Positions 8,437 through 17,567 of a stretch of DNA of 64,000 nt are shown piece after piece. A model generated the notes under the pieces. The model had not been told where the DNA came from. It did not search any database and was given only the letters and a program-made list of their open reading frames with translations. The stretch is taken from assembly GCF_001654985.1 (NCBI RefSeq), contig NZ_LXEU01000085.1, positions 55,102-119,101 of the forward strand, in the 5' to 3' direction. The DNA comes from Kluyvera georgiana ATCC 51603 (GTDB taxonomy: Bacteria > Pseudomonadota > Gammaproteobacteria > Enterobacterales > Enterobacteriaceae). The first letter of the stretch is position 1; the number at the start of each line of letters is the position of its first letter. The translations under genes and the position numbers were made by a program.

Positions 8437-8627
8437 GTAAGCGGGTTCGTGGAATTGAAGGTAACGGACTCGAACAATATTTAATTTTACGCCGCCATTA
8501 TTTACCGCAGGGTGATGATTCCGTTGATGATATTGCCGCCGCTATCTGGCTGGATAATCGTTATTGGGAAAATATGTCGATTGCCATAGCCAACGGAATT
8601 AATACCGCATTTAAAGGTACTGTATGA
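8179..8627 (+). CDS. Tail assembly chaperone, -1 frameshift fusion (E+E'-like)
   Basis: Slippage by -1 on A AAA AAC (8427-8433) avoids the TAA at 8434-8436 and continues from C8433 in the new frame: 64 more codons starting LSKRVRGIEGNGLEQY and ending INTAFKGTV, with TGA at 8625-8627. The product is about 149 residues. The second-frame segment has no good start of its own, is fully open and ends as ATGA on the tape measure start, as expected for the G/GT-type chaperone pair known in lambda and as E/E+E' in P2. The frameshift is inferred from sequence. Confidence 0.78.
8427..8433 (+). promoter_or_regulatory. Programmed -1 ribosomal frameshift site
   Basis: Slippery heptamer A AAA AAC read in the zero frame of the tail assembly chaperone, directly followed by the TAA stop. 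After slipping, the -1 frame is open to 8624. Immediately downstream no strong hairpin is obvious to the eye; the adjacent stop codon may itself add a pause. Confidence 0.78.
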
Positions 8628-10504
8628 AACAGTTAGATTTTACATTAAGCCTGATTGACAAATTATCGCGTCCTTTAAAACAGGTGCAGGGTAATGTCAC
8701 GGGCTTTGCTGAAAAATCCAATGCGGCATTTAAGCAGATTGGCGGTGGTGTGCTGGGGCTGGTCGGTGTCGGTATGGCCATTAAGGGTGCGCTGTCGCCT
8801 GCCATCGAAATGTTTGATGCGATCAGCGATGCATCGGCAAAAGGCATTGATGATGGTGCGCTGAAAACGGTGCAGCGTGATGCCCTGGCATTCAGCACGA
8901 CCTACGGCGCCAGCGCGGTAGCGTTTGTTCAGTCCACGGAAAGTATAAACGCGTCGATCGCTGGCCTGACGGGGCAGGAGCTGCCGAAAGTGACGAAAGT
9001 CGCCAATACCCTGGCCTTTGCTCTTAAATCGACTGCCGCCGATACGGCGGAGTTTATGGGGCAAATGTTTGGCAACTTCTCCGCCGATGCGGAACGCCTG
9101 GGCAAAGTCCAGTTTGCGGAACAACTGGCGGGCAAGATGGTGTACATGCGCAAAACCTTTGGCGCGGAAATGTCCACTATCAAAGATTTGATGGAAGGCG
9201 CGCGCGGCGTGGGTACTAACTACGGCGTCGGGTTGGATGAACAGCTGGCCGTGCTGGGGCAGCTAAACAGGACGCTGGGAACGGAAGCCAGCAGCGCATA
9301 CGAGGGCTTTATGACTGGCGCGCTCGATGGCGCGAAAAAGCTGGGGCTGTCGTTCACGGACTCCACCGGCAAAATGCTGTCCCTGCCTGAAATGCTGATC
9401 AAGCTGCAGGGTAAATACGGCAAGAGCCTGGAAGGAAACCTGAAAGCACAGGCGGAACTTGATGCCGCGTTTGGTGATAGTTCTGCAGTCATTAAGCATC
9501 TTTACGGCAATGTTGCCGTGCTGCAGCGGAATATCACGGAGCTGGGCGGCTCTGATGGCCTGAAACGCACCCAGGAAATGGCTGCAAAACTGGTTAAACC
9601 GTGGGATCGCTTTGTGGCCATTCTGCAGGCGATTAAAACCGTCATTGGCCTGACGCTGATCCCGGTGCTGTATCCAGTGCTGAACCGCCTGGCGGATATG
9701 GGGCAGACCTTTGCCCGCTGGATGCAGATGTTTCCCAACATTGCGCGCGTGATTGGGTATGCGGCAATGGCATTGCTGGGCTTTGCTGCTGTCGGGGCGA
9801 TGACCAATATCGTTATCGGTGTTTCTAAGTTCATCATGCTGGGGTGGGCTGGTATCTGGAAGCTGCTGACAACGGTCACGAAAATTGATACCGCCTGGAC
9901 GTGGCTTAACACAAAAGCAAAACTGGCCTGGGCTAGCGCGATGAAAGCTATGCGCGGGATCCTGATTGCAGTGCGAATGCAGGCTATTTTAACCGGTGCC
10001 GCAATCAACTTCATGAGCTGGCCGATTCTGCTGGTTATTGGTGCCATCGCGGCGCTGGCGGCAGGTGTTTATCTGCTGGTTAAGCATTGGGATACTGCCT
10101 GGAAATTTATCACTGATGGCTGGAATAACTTTGTTGCGATGCTGACCGGCTTTTCACCTGTTCAGGCATTAAGCGGAATGGCCAGCGGTATTGTGTCCTT
10201 ATTCGACAATGTCTGGCAGACCATTAAAGGCGGTTTTCTGCAATCGTGGAACTGGATTGTTGAAAAACTGAATAAAATTCCCGACGTAAATATTTCAGCG
10301 GCAGGCGATAACGCTTCGCCGTTAACTAATACGCTTTCGACGGGCGGTGATTTGAAAGGCATTGAACCGGGTGGCATCAATAAAACAATCAGCAGCAATT
10401 CAAAAGCGGTGACGGATAACAGCCGAAAAATCGGAGAAGTGCATTTCCATACTAAAGAGGCAATGACGCCGGGGCAATTAATGGAATGGCAGGAGCTGAA
10501 TTAA
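8624..10504 (+). CDS. Tail tape measure protein
   Basis: Sets tail length and is ejected with the DNA. It is 626 residues, short for a tape measure (P2 gpT is about 815), which predicts a shorter tail. The N-terminus MKQLDFTLSLIDKLSRPLKQVQG is typical of P2-group tape measure proteins; the centre has long helical segments and, from about residue 340 to 490, several hydrophobic stretches (such as IARVIGYAAMALLGFAAVGA and WPILLVIGAIAALAAGVYLL). Follows the frameshifting chaperone gene with an ATGA overlap. Confidence 0.88.
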   Translation: MKQLDFTLSLIDKLSRPLKQVQGNVTGFAEKSNAAFKQIGGGVLGLVGVGMAIKGALSPAIEMFDAISDASAKGIDDGALKTVQRDALAFSTTYGASAVAFVQSTESINASIAGLTGQELPKVTKVANTLAFALKSTAADTAEFMGQMFGNFSADAERLGKVQFAEQLAGKMVYMRKTFGAEMSTIKDLMEGARGVGTNYGVGLDEQLAVLGQLNRTLGTEASSAYEGFMTGALDGAKKLGLSFTDSTGKMLSLPEMLIKLQGKYGKSLEGNLKAQAELDAAFGDSSAVIKHLYGNVAVLQRNITELGGSDGLKRTQEMAAKLVKPWDRFVAILQAIKTVIGLTLIPVLYPVLNRLADMGQTFARWMQMFPNIARVIGYAAMALLGFAAVGAMTNIVIGVSKFIMLGWAGIWKLLTTVTKIDTAWTWLNTKAKLAWASAMKAMRGILIAVRMQAILTGAAINFMSWPILLVIGAIAALAAGVYLLVKHWDTAWKFITDGWNNFVAMLTGFSPVQALSGMASGIVSLFDNVWQTIKGGFLQSWNWIVEKLNKIPDVNISAAGDNASPLTNTLSTGGDLKGIEPGGINKTISSNSKAVTDNSRKIGEVHFHTKEAMTPGQLMEWQELN

Positions 10505-10833
10505 TGAGTGAATTACTTTATATCGATCTGCTTATTGAAAACGGTGATTTTGTTCTTAATGCCGGTAATGAACCTGAATTATGCAATAACCGCAAAAGCA
10601 TTGGGCAGGATATTGTTCATTCCATTCTGGAAAGTGGTCTGATTACGCAATTAATTGCGGAACGAAGCCCGACGATGCGCGCGGATATTTTCACACAGCT
10701 GGAATTACTGATTGAAAGTGATGAACGCATTGTGCCGGGAACGGCGGCGATTAGCGAAGAAAGCCAGGCGCGACTTTGGGTAACGGCCAGCACTTACGAT
10801 TTTGGCAGCATTTCTTCACGGGTGGATTTATGA
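10504..10833 (+). CDS. Baseplate protein, DUF2590 type (gpW/gp25-like position)
   Basis: A 109-residue acidic protein matching DUF2590, found next to the J-like baseplate gene in this phage group. Its place and size suggest the baseplate-wedge role that gpW (T4 gp25 family) has in P2. ATG 10504 overlaps the tape measure stop (TAATG); an upstream in-frame ATG at 10486 would lie inside the tape measure gene and is less likely. Function is inferred from context. Confidence 0.68.
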   Translation: MSELLYIDLLIENGDFVLNAGNEPELCNNRKSIGQDIVHSILESGLITQLIAERSPTMRADIFTQLELLIESDERIVPGTAAISEESQARLWVTASTYDFGSISSRVDL

Positions 10834-12014
10834 CGGAAAAGCCGCAGGTAGATTTTGAAGAGGTTCTGAAAACCAGCGGAATGCCGGTGACGGAAGATGA
10901 AGTGAAAGCCCGCTTTAATGCCATCGTGGCCGATGAAGGGATGGTAACGAATACATCCCGCATGTCGCCTTTCTGGCGTCTGATTACCGCGATTGTGACC
11001 GCGCCAGTGATGTGGCTGAAAGATGCCCTTGTGGCGGTAGTGCTGACAAATATGTTTGTTGCCACGGCAGGCGGCGCGCTTCTGCGCCTGCTGGCCTGGG
11101 CGGTGAACGTGACAGCGAAGCCCGCCAGCGCGGCCGAGGGTGTGATCCGTTTTATCAAGTCTGATGCCAAAACGGCGACAACGGTCAAGGCCGGGACGCT
11201 GGTGCAGACTGAGCGAATTAACGGGAAAGTGTACGTGCTGGCCACGGTGGCCGATGTCGTGATCCCGGCTGGCACGGCCAGCGCGCTGATCGCTGTGCAG
11301 GCGACGGAAACCGGGGGCGCGTATAACTTAGCGCCGGGGTATTACCGCATTCTGCCGGTGGCCGTTGATGGTATCAGCCAGGTGGAGAGTGAAGAAGACT
11401 GGCTGACAAAGCCGGGGGCAGACGAGGAAAGCGACGACGAATTACGCGAGCGCTGCCGCAATCAGTTTAACCTGGTAGGGAATTACCACACAGACGCGGT
11501 TTACCGGTCAATGATTGCCGCTGTTACTGCGTTAAGTATCGATCGCATTTTCTTTGAGCATGATGCCCCGCGTGGGGCGGGAACGGCCAATGCCTATCTG
11601 CTGCTAGATTCGGGCGTAGCATCTGCGCCGTTCATTGACTCGGTAAATGACTATATCAACGCGCAGGGCAATCATGGCCACGGTGACGACCTGCAGTGTT
11701 TTGCCATGCCGGAAACCAGTCACGATCTGGCGGTGACGGTTTATGTGGCCAGCATTAGCAACATGACGGCGGAGGACGCTGCAGCGCTAAAAACGGGGGT
11801 AGAAAACCTGATCCGTTGCGCATTCAGGGAAAACACGGATTTTGACGTGAAAAAAACGTGGCCATATTCGCGGTTTTCTTTCTCGCAGCTGGGGCGCGAG
11901 ATTCACCGGCAGTTTCCACAGACGGATTCCGTTGAATTTTCGCTGAAAGACATTACCAGCGGGCTGGATGTTCCGCGCCTTGCCTCACTATCTGTGGAGC
12001 TGGCCAATGACTGA
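10830..12014 (+). CDS. J: Baseplate J-like protein (P2 gpJ / T4 gp6 family)
   Basis: Baseplate wedge component. The start is ATG 10830, overlapping the previous stop as ATGA, giving 394 residues beginning MTEKPQVDFEEVLKTSGMP. The centre carries the baseplate-J pattern: AGTLVQTERINGKVYVLATVADVVIPAGTASALIAV-type beta repeats (about 120-160, only part quoted), then EEDWLTKPGADEESDDELRER around residue 190-205, a hallmark of the family. Coupled to the next gene by an 8-nt overlap. Confidence 0.9.
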   Translation: MTEKPQVDFEEVLKTSGMPVTEDEVKARFNAIVADEGMVTNTSRMSPFWRLITAIVTAPVMWLKDALVAVVLTNMFVATAGGALLRLLAWAVNVTAKPASAAEGVIRFIKSDAKTATTVKAGTLVQTERINGKVYVLATVADVVIPAGTASALIAVQATETGGAYNLAPGYYRILPVAVDGISQVESEEDWLTKPGADEESDDELRERCRNQFNLVGNYHTDAVYRSMIAAVTALSIDRIFFEHDAPRGAGTANAYLLLDSGVASAPFIDSVNDYINAQGNHGHGDDLQCFAMPETSHDLAVTVYVASISNMTAEDAAALKTGVENLIRCAFRENTDFDVKKTWPYSRFSFSQLGREIHRQFPQTDSVEFSLKDITSGLDVPRLASLSVELAND

Positions 12015-12597
12015 CTTTCTGAAAAAAATGGCCGGGATGGCGCTGCCGTTCTGGATGAGTAAAGGCGAGCCGGGCAAGCTGCTGGCCGTCATGCGTCGAT
12101 TCTGGGCAGAGGTGTACAGCTGGATTGTCTGGCCGGTTAATCAGTTTGATCCACTGGTCTGCCCGGAACCGCTTTTAAACCTGCTGGCCTATGACCGTGA
12201 TATTAACCGGTTTGATAGTGAGCCGCTGGAGCTGTTCCGCAAGCGCGTGGCCTACGCCTTTATTAATGCGAGTGATGCCGGTTCCGTCGCTGGATTTATC
12301 GCGATATTTGAACGGCTGGGCATTGGCAAGGTTGAGCTGCGGGAACGGCAGGACGGGCAGGATTGGGATGTCATTATTGTCCGCGTTACGGATAGCCAGA
12401 TTGCAGACAATAGCGATCTGCTTCTGGAAATTATCCGCAAATATGGCCGCACTTGCCGCCGCTATCGGTTTGAAGTTATTACGACAAAGGCGTTAAAGAT
12501 TGGTGTTGGCTGGTATCAGGGGGATTATATTTGTTACCCCGCCAGCCTGAACGATATGAATAATAAATCAAGCGAAGTGTACAGCGCGAAAGTTTAG
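12007..12597 (+). CDS. I: Tail protein I-like baseplate protein (P2 gpI)
   Basis: Baseplate protein linking wedge and tail fibre. ATG 12007 lies in the last codons of J (ATGACTGA) and gives 196 residues. Family features include [20 protein letters not shown] and [19 protein letters not shown], as in the tail protein I family. Order J-I-fibre is conserved with P2. Confidence 0.85.
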   Translation: MTDFLKKMAGMALPFWMSKGEPGKLLAVMRRFWAEVYSWIVWPVNQFDPLVCPEPLLNLLAYDRDINRFDSEPLELFRKRVAYAFINASDAGSVAGFIAIFERLGIGKVELRERQDGQDWDVIIVRVTDSQIADNSDLLLEIIRKYGRTCRRYRFEVITTKALKIGVGWYQGDYICYPASLNDMNNKSSEVYSAKV

Positions 12598-12605
12598 GGG
12601 TTTTT

Positions 12606-14051
12606 ATGTCACAGGTTGCTATCACAAAAGCATTTCAGGACTGGAAAGCGCAGCAGGCGATTAATAATACCCCTGTCACGCTGGATGAGTTTGTTTTTGC
12701 TTATATTCCGGGGCTGGATTATGACAAGCCTATTGATGTGAATGAAACACTGCCAGCGGTTGATAAAATTGTGCATCGGCAGGATGTAAGTCAATTTGGC
12801 GTTATTAATGATAACGCGGTGACTTATTCGGTGACTATCGGCGCAGATATTGGCGATTTTGATTTTAACTGGATTGGCCTGATTAACCGTGAATCGGGTG
12901 TGCTGGCCATGGTGATTCATGTGCCAACGCAGCGCAAAATTCAGAATGCAGCAGGCCAGCAGGGTAACGTGTTGGTGCGTTCCATGCTGATGGAATACAG
13001 CGGTGCCAAAACGGCGACGGCCATCACGACGCCAGCGGAAACCTGGCAGATTGATTTCACTGCCCGCCTGGGCGCGATGGATGACCGCCAGCGCATTGAA
13101 AATATCGACCTTTACGGCGATGCGGCGTTTTTTGGTGATGGCTGGCTGGTTGCGCAGCGTGATGGGCAGTTTTATGTCAATAAGGGAGCGGGGTATGTCG
13201 CTGGCCTGCGCGCCGATCTGCCGGGTGATGCAAATATTGATGTTCAGATGCCCGCCAAAGTCTGGCTGGATGTGTGCTGGACGGGAACGTTGACCAGCGT
13301 CTGGGGTGTTCAGTGTAAAATCACCGTTGCGAATGAACTGACCGATTACGAGGAAGACGGCCAGAATCACTACGTATTCGCGCTGGCCAGTATCGACGCA
13401 GAAGGCAATATTACCGACCTGCGGCCAAAGGGGCTAAATGATGATTTGGGGCTGGGTGAGCTGGCCGCGATGGATATCAATGATGTGCTGCCGGTGGGTA
13501 TCCCGCAGCCCTGGCCAACCAATACGCCGCCAAAAAAATGGGCGCTGATGTGGGGGCAGGAGTTTGATCCGCTGGTATATCCACTGCTGGGCGCTGCCTA
13601 CCCTGATGGCATTATCCCCGATATGCGCGGCCAGACTATTAAGGGTCGCCCGGATGGGCGTGAAGTGCTGTCTTATGAAGAGGACGGCAACAAAAAACAT
13701 GGCCACAGCGCAACGATTGCAGAAACCGACCTGGGCACAAAGTTAACGGAAGAGTTTGATTACGGGTCGAAAACCACTGAGGAAGACGAAGGGCACAGCC
13801 ACAAATTAACTGCCAGTGTCCCAACGACCAGGTCAAACAGCAATCACGTATCCGGGGGTAGCACAGGGGTATGGACTAGCGGTCTGGCAACGACTGTTGA
13901 TGGCGTGCATGCCCACGTTGTGTATATCGGCAGTCATGCCCACATTGTGCAACTTGGGTCGCACGGGCATGAAATCATTATTGATGAAAGCGGGAACGTG
14001 GAAACCACAGTTAAAAACATCGCATATAACTACATCGTGAGGCTGGCATAA
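12606..14051 (+). CDS. H: Tail fibre protein with phage tail-collar (DUF3751) N-terminus (P2 gpH-like)
   Basis: Receptor-binding fibre of 481 residues. The N-terminal about 160 residues ([18 protein letters not shown]...) form the DUF3751 baseplate-attachment domain. The C-terminal region carries five His-x-His motifs at residues 365, 397, 435, 444 and 453, the last three spaced exactly nine residues apart, reminiscent of the metal-coordinating needle tip of T4 gp37. The end [11 protein letters not shown] is a standard closing segment for such fibres. Shorter than P2 H. Its TAA overlaps the chaperone ATG. Confidence 0.88.
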   Translation: MSQVAITKAFQDWKAQQAINNTPVTLDEFVFAYIPGLDYDKPIDVNETLPAVDKIVHRQDVSQFGVINDNAVTYSVTIGADIGDFDFNWIGLINRESGVLAMVIHVPTQRKIQNAAGQQGNVLVRSMLMEYSGAKTATAITTPAETWQIDFTARLGAMDDRQRIENIDLYGDAAFFGDGWLVAQRDGQFYVNKGAGYVAGLRADLPGDANIDVQMPAKVWLDVCWTGTLTSVWGVQCKITVANELTDYEEDGQNHYVFALASIDAEGNITDLRPKGLNDDLGLGELAAMDINDVLPVGIPQPWPTNTPPKKWALMWGQEFDPLVYPLLGAAYPDGIIPDMRGQTIKGRPDGREVLSYEEDGNKKHGHSATIAETDLGTKLTEEFDYGSKTTEEDEGHSHKLTASVPTTRSNSNHVSGGSTGVWTSGLATTVDGVHAHVVYIGSHAHIVQLGSHGHEIIIDESGNVETTVKNIAYNYIVRLA

Positions 14052-14641
14052 TGTCATTCAAAATGAGCGCTACGGCGCAATTAATTAAAGTGTTTAATCT
14101 GCGCGCGGATACAAAAGAATTTATTGGCGCAAGTGATGCCTATATTCAACCATTCACGGGATTACCTGCCAATTCTACCGATATTGAACCGCCAGAATGC
14201 CCAGCTGGTAATGTGGCCATTTTTGATTTAAATAAAAAAGAATGGAGTATTCAGGAAGACCACCGAGGGCAGACAGTTTATGACACCGAAACCGGCCAGC
14301 CTGTTTATATAAATAAGCCGGGTGCGCTACCAGCGAATACAACAACTCTTCCGCGTCCAGGTGATTTTTATGTATGGAATGGTAAAAAATGGGTGCTGGA
14401 TGAAAAGGCATCCCATGAAGCGGCCGTTTCTGCTGCCGAAGCGCAAAAACAATATTTAGTTAATGCAGCGCAACAATCCATTTCTGTTTTACAAACAAAA
14501 CTATTAATGGAGCGTGTATTGACCGATGAAGAAAAGAAAAAAGTGAATGGTACGCTTGATTATATTGATGCGGTGACTGCGGTTATTGCGGATTCAGCGC
14601 CGGATATCACCTGGCCGGAGATTGGCGACTATGTGGCGTGA
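14051..14641 (+). CDS. G: Tail fibre assembly protein (Caudo_TAP / P2 gpG-like)
   Basis: Chaperone for fibre folding or attachment. The 196-residue protein has the family layout: an N-terminal variable part, central VYDTETGQPVYINKPGALPA and TTLPRPGDFYVWNGKKWVLD, then a helical C-terminal segment ending DSAPDITWPEIGDYVA. It directly follows the fibre gene, as in P2 and lambda-like phages. Confidence 0.88.
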   Translation: MSFKMSATAQLIKVFNLRADTKEFIGASDAYIQPFTGLPANSTDIEPPECPAGNVAIFDLNKKEWSIQEDHRGQTVYDTETGQPVYINKPGALPANTTTLPRPGDFYVWNGKKWVLDEKASHEAAVSAAEAQKQYLVNAAQQSISVLQTKLLMERVLTDEEKKKVNGTLDYIDAVTAVIADSAPDITWPEIGDYVA

Positions 14642-15356
14642 AGCCCGTCTGGCGTTTTCCGATTCACTGGCTGCGGTTAACTGCTCAATTATCCCGGCGC
14701 ATCCGTGGGTTTATGGGCTGGGGCAGCAGACGGAAAACGGCGCTTATCTCAGTCCAGCCAATGCCGTGGCTTACCTGGCTGAAAAAGCGGCCGGTATCGG
14801 CGGCGCTTCTGACGTTGTGATCCTGATGGTGGCTAGCCAGTCGCATGACAGCTTTATGAACAGCCTAAGCCAGCTGGTTGATGTATTTCCCGCACCGGCT
14901 TTCACGCAGGTTAAGCGCCTGGCGCAATCCGCCGCGCAGCTGGCCAGCGAAAAAATGCAAATCCCGGCCGGGTTAAATGGTGGCCTGCCGGTGGCCATGC
15001 CGTTATCGGTTCCAACAAATCGGGCGGCGCTGGCCGCTGCAGCGGTAAAGAAAGCCCAGGAAGATGCGGCGCTGCCGGTTGATATGGATGCGCTGCAAAA
15101 GCAGCTTGATGATTTTGCGCAGCTGCGCACCGGGTTAATGCAGGAGATTGCCATCGGTCTGGATGACCTGAAAACAAAATCAGCCAGGGCGTGGGTATTT
15201 ACGGCCAGCGGGGATCTGGCCACAAGCCTGCTGGCGCTGGTGAAAGATATTCCGCTGCCATCTGCCGTTCACACTGCAGCCATGATGCTGGTCGGGGATA
15301 ACCTCGACGGGATAAAAGGAATGATTCATGACCTCGATTACAACGCTGGCGCTTAA
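14631..15356 (+). CDS. Phage tail-region protein of unknown function
   Basis: Not confidently recognised. ATG 14631 lies 11 nt inside the fibre-assembly gene and gives 241 residues; a further upstream in-frame start would lie deeper inside that gene. The protein is alanine-rich and helical (for example RAALAAAAVKKAQEDAALP near 125-145) with no signal peptide or membrane span. It lies between the fibre cassette and the hub/spike gene, overlapping the next gene by 29 nt, so a baseplate or tail role is likely. HP1/K139-type phages have proteins of unknown role at this place. Confidence 0.65.
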   Translation: MWREARLAFSDSLAAVNCSIIPAHPWVYGLGQQTENGAYLSPANAVAYLAEKAAGIGGASDVVILMVASQSHDSFMNSLSQLVDVFPAPAFTQVKRLAQSAAQLASEKMQIPAGLNGGLPVAMPLSVPTNRAALAAAAVKKAQEDAALPVDMDALQKQLDDFAQLRTGLMQEIAIGLDDLKTKSARAWVFTASGDLATSLLALVKDIPLPSAVHTAAMMLVGDNLDGIKGMIHDLDYNAGA

Positions 15357-15873
15357 TGGCGAAGCGATCCCGCTGAAAAATATGCGTGTCACGCTTACGC
15401 AGCAATTTCAGGATAAAGACCAGTCCGGCCAGACCAGCGCCACGACGAAATCAGAGCAGGGCGTCAAAGGCAAAGAACTGCGCGTATCGGGAGAAATCCC
15501 GTTCAAAGCGCGTGACGTGCTTTCGCGTGTTTTCGAACTGGCAACGGCTACCGACAGCAGCGGCCAGCGGCAGAAATACCGCGTAGCCCATGAAATGGCG
15601 CGGGCGGTTAATTTCCGTGAGGCAACATTTACGGGAACGATCGATGCACCCCAGCAGGATGGGAAAATGGCCTGGCTGGTGACGTTTACGCTAACGGAAC
15701 ATATCAGCGTCCAGGAAAAGCGAGAGGCAAGGGCAGACGGCAAAACCACTGCCAAAAAGCAGACTGCAGGCGGGGCGGGAACCGGGGGCGGGCAGGATGC
15801 CGCCGAAGATGAAGAGAAAATGACGTGGTTTGAACGCAAAGTGCTTAAGCCGGTCAATAATGCGCTGGGGTAA
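15328..15873 (+). CDS. Putative baseplate complex protein
   Basis: A 181-residue protein. The N-terminal about 125 residues look like a compact beta-rich domain (MTSITTLALNGEAIPLKNMRV, then TATTKSEQGVKGKELRVSGEI-type strands); a Gly/Ala-rich low-complexity linker (about 135-155) leads to an acidic C-terminus. AAAGGA upstream supports ATG 15328. A protein of this size and place is annotated as a baseplate complex protein in K139-like phages as I recall; function here is inferred. It ends 2 nt before the hub gene. Confidence 0.6.
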   Translation: MTSITTLALNGEAIPLKNMRVTLTQQFQDKDQSGQTSATTKSEQGVKGKELRVSGEIPFKARDVLSRVFELATATDSSGQRQKYRVAHEMARAVNFREATFTGTIDAPQQDGKMAWLVTFTLTEHISVQEKREARADGKTTAKKQTAGGAGTGGGQDAAEDEEKMTWFERKVLKPVNNALG

Positions 15874-15875
15874 GC

Positions 15876-17555
15876 ATGAAACCTGTTAAACGACTCTATT
15901 TATCCAGTGATGAAGTTCATATTGCCGATGCAAAACTGGTGCTGGAGCTGAACAGCTGCGGCCGTGGGTTCATTACGGCACAGACTACCCAGGACTATAC
16001 CGGCAGGCTGGTGCGCCTCGACGTGGGTTACACCGATCTGATCCTGCGCTGGTTCACCGGCTATGTTGAGCGCTCGCAACCGGCAGAAAACGGCTTTCAA
16101 CGTCTGTTTGTTCGTGAGCTGGTCGGCGTCTTTGAAAAGTCGTGGCCATGTTCGTTTCAGCATCCGACGCTGCGCAAAGTGGCCAGCTGGCTGGAAGAGA
16201 ACAGCGGCATTACGGTAACTGTGCCGGATGCGGAATATTCAGATAAACCGATCCCGCATTTCACCCATAGTGGCAGCGGCTACCAGCTTTTAAGCAATCT
16301 TGGCAAAGCCTTTGGTATCACGGATTACATCTGGTATCAGCTGCCGGATGGCGGTTTATATGTTGGCGGTGCGGAACTGTCATTATTCGCCGGTAAAGCC
16401 GTGGATATTCCGGCAGAGTTCAGCCAGGGCGCGGCCGGTGGCAATACCATGACACTGCCGGTTGTTCAGAGTCTGCGGCCGGGCGTGGAAATGAACGGCG
16501 AGCGCGTGACGCGTATCCAGTTGAATAACGACACGATGGATGTTACCTGGACGCCGCGCAACAAAGCCACGGGGGAACCGCTGCAAAAAAGCCCGCTGCA
16601 GCGCCAGGTTGAAAGCCAGTACCCGGAGCTGGCTGCAGGTCTGCACCTGCCGAAATTCGCCAGGGTGCTGGCACCAACGGAAGCGGTAAGCAGTGGTAAT
16701 TTTGCCGATCCGTTCCGCCCGCGCTATGCGGTAAACGTGCAGCTGCTTGACGCAGACGGCAACCCGGATAAGCAGACGCCCGTTTATAACGCCGTGCCGC
16801 TGCCAGTGCCGATGGCCGGGAATGATTCGGGGATGTTTCAGTTTCCGCCAGAAGGGACGCTGGTTGAAGTGGGATTTACCGGAGGCCGGGCAGATAAGCC
16901 GTTTATCCGCCAGACCATGCCGGAAGGGAACAGCCTGCCGGATGTGAAACCGGGGGAGCAGCTGCAGCAGCAGCGTGCGGAAGTATCGCAGCGCGTCACA
17001 CAGTCGGGGGATTGGGTGCGCCAGACTGACCAGTCGATCAGTGAAACGTCAATGGCCAGGAATATCAAAGCCGATACAGAATCGCGCGAGCTGGTAAGCC
17101 GTGACACCACAATTAAGGCGACGGACAAGACCACGGTTCTGGGCGCTGCCACGTTGATGGCTGGTGCTATTGTGCAAATCAGTACCGGCAATTACAGCCA
17201 GGCGGTGAAGGGAAACTGGCTGGCCAATGTCAGCGGCAATGCTGAAATGAAGATTGCTGGCGATCAGGCTGTGAATGTTGCCGGCAGTCTGACAGAGCAG
17301 ATTGGGGAAATTCGCAAAAGCGTGGCGGCAGTGCAGCAGCAGATTATTGCGCCTGTGGTCTGGATTGGTTCCGGCAGTGTGAACATCGCCCAACTGATGC
17401 TTGATACTCTGGATGTCGTGGCGCAGCTGGCAGAACAAACGGCCAGCCATACCCACAGCAATACAGGCGCGCCGGAGAACGCCAGCGCTATACGTGCAGC
17501 CAGTCAGAAGGCTGAACAGCTTAACGGCAAGTATGCGCCAGTCATTGGCCAGTAG
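15876..17555 (+). CDS. Fused baseplate hub and tail spike protein (gp27/gp5- or VgrG-like)
   Basis: Central hub and membrane-piercing spike in one 559-residue chain. The N-terminal about 290 residues resemble the hub domain of late-control D/VgrG proteins (RLVRLDVGYTDLILRWFTGY, then SGSGYQLLSNLGKAFGI). An OB-fold-like segment follows (about 285-355, with PVPMAGNDSGMFQFPPEG and VEVGFTGGRADKPF). Residues about 380-480 consist of short repeated beta segments suited to a trimeric beta-helix, and the tail has ASHTHSNTGAP. P2 splits these tasks between D and V. Last gene of the late operon. Confidence 0.8.
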   Translation: MKPVKRLYLSSDEVHIADAKLVLELNSCGRGFITAQTTQDYTGRLVRLDVGYTDLILRWFTGYVERSQPAENGFQRLFVRELVGVFEKSWPCSFQHPTLRKVASWLEENSGITVTVPDAEYSDKPIPHFTHSGSGYQLLSNLGKAFGITDYIWYQLPDGGLYVGGAELSLFAGKAVDIPAEFSQGAAGGNTMTLPVVQSLRPGVEMNGERVTRIQLNNDTMDVTWTPRNKATGEPLQKSPLQRQVESQYPELAAGLHLPKFARVLAPTEAVSSGNFADPFRPRYAVNVQLLDADGNPDKQTPVYNAVPLPVPMAGNDSGMFQFPPEGTLVEVGFTGGRADKPFIRQTMPEGNSLPDVKPGEQLQQQRAEVSQRVTQSGDWVRQTDQSISETSMARNIKADTESRELVSRDTTIKATDKTTVLGAATLMAGAIVQISTGNYSQAVKGNWLANVSGNAEMKIAGDQAVNVAGSLTEQIGEIRKSVAAVQQQIIAPVVWIGSGSVNIAQLMLDTLDVVAQLAEQTASHTHSNTGAPENASAIRAASQKAEQLNGKYAPVIGQ

Positions 17556-17567
17556 TTCACGCCGTAA

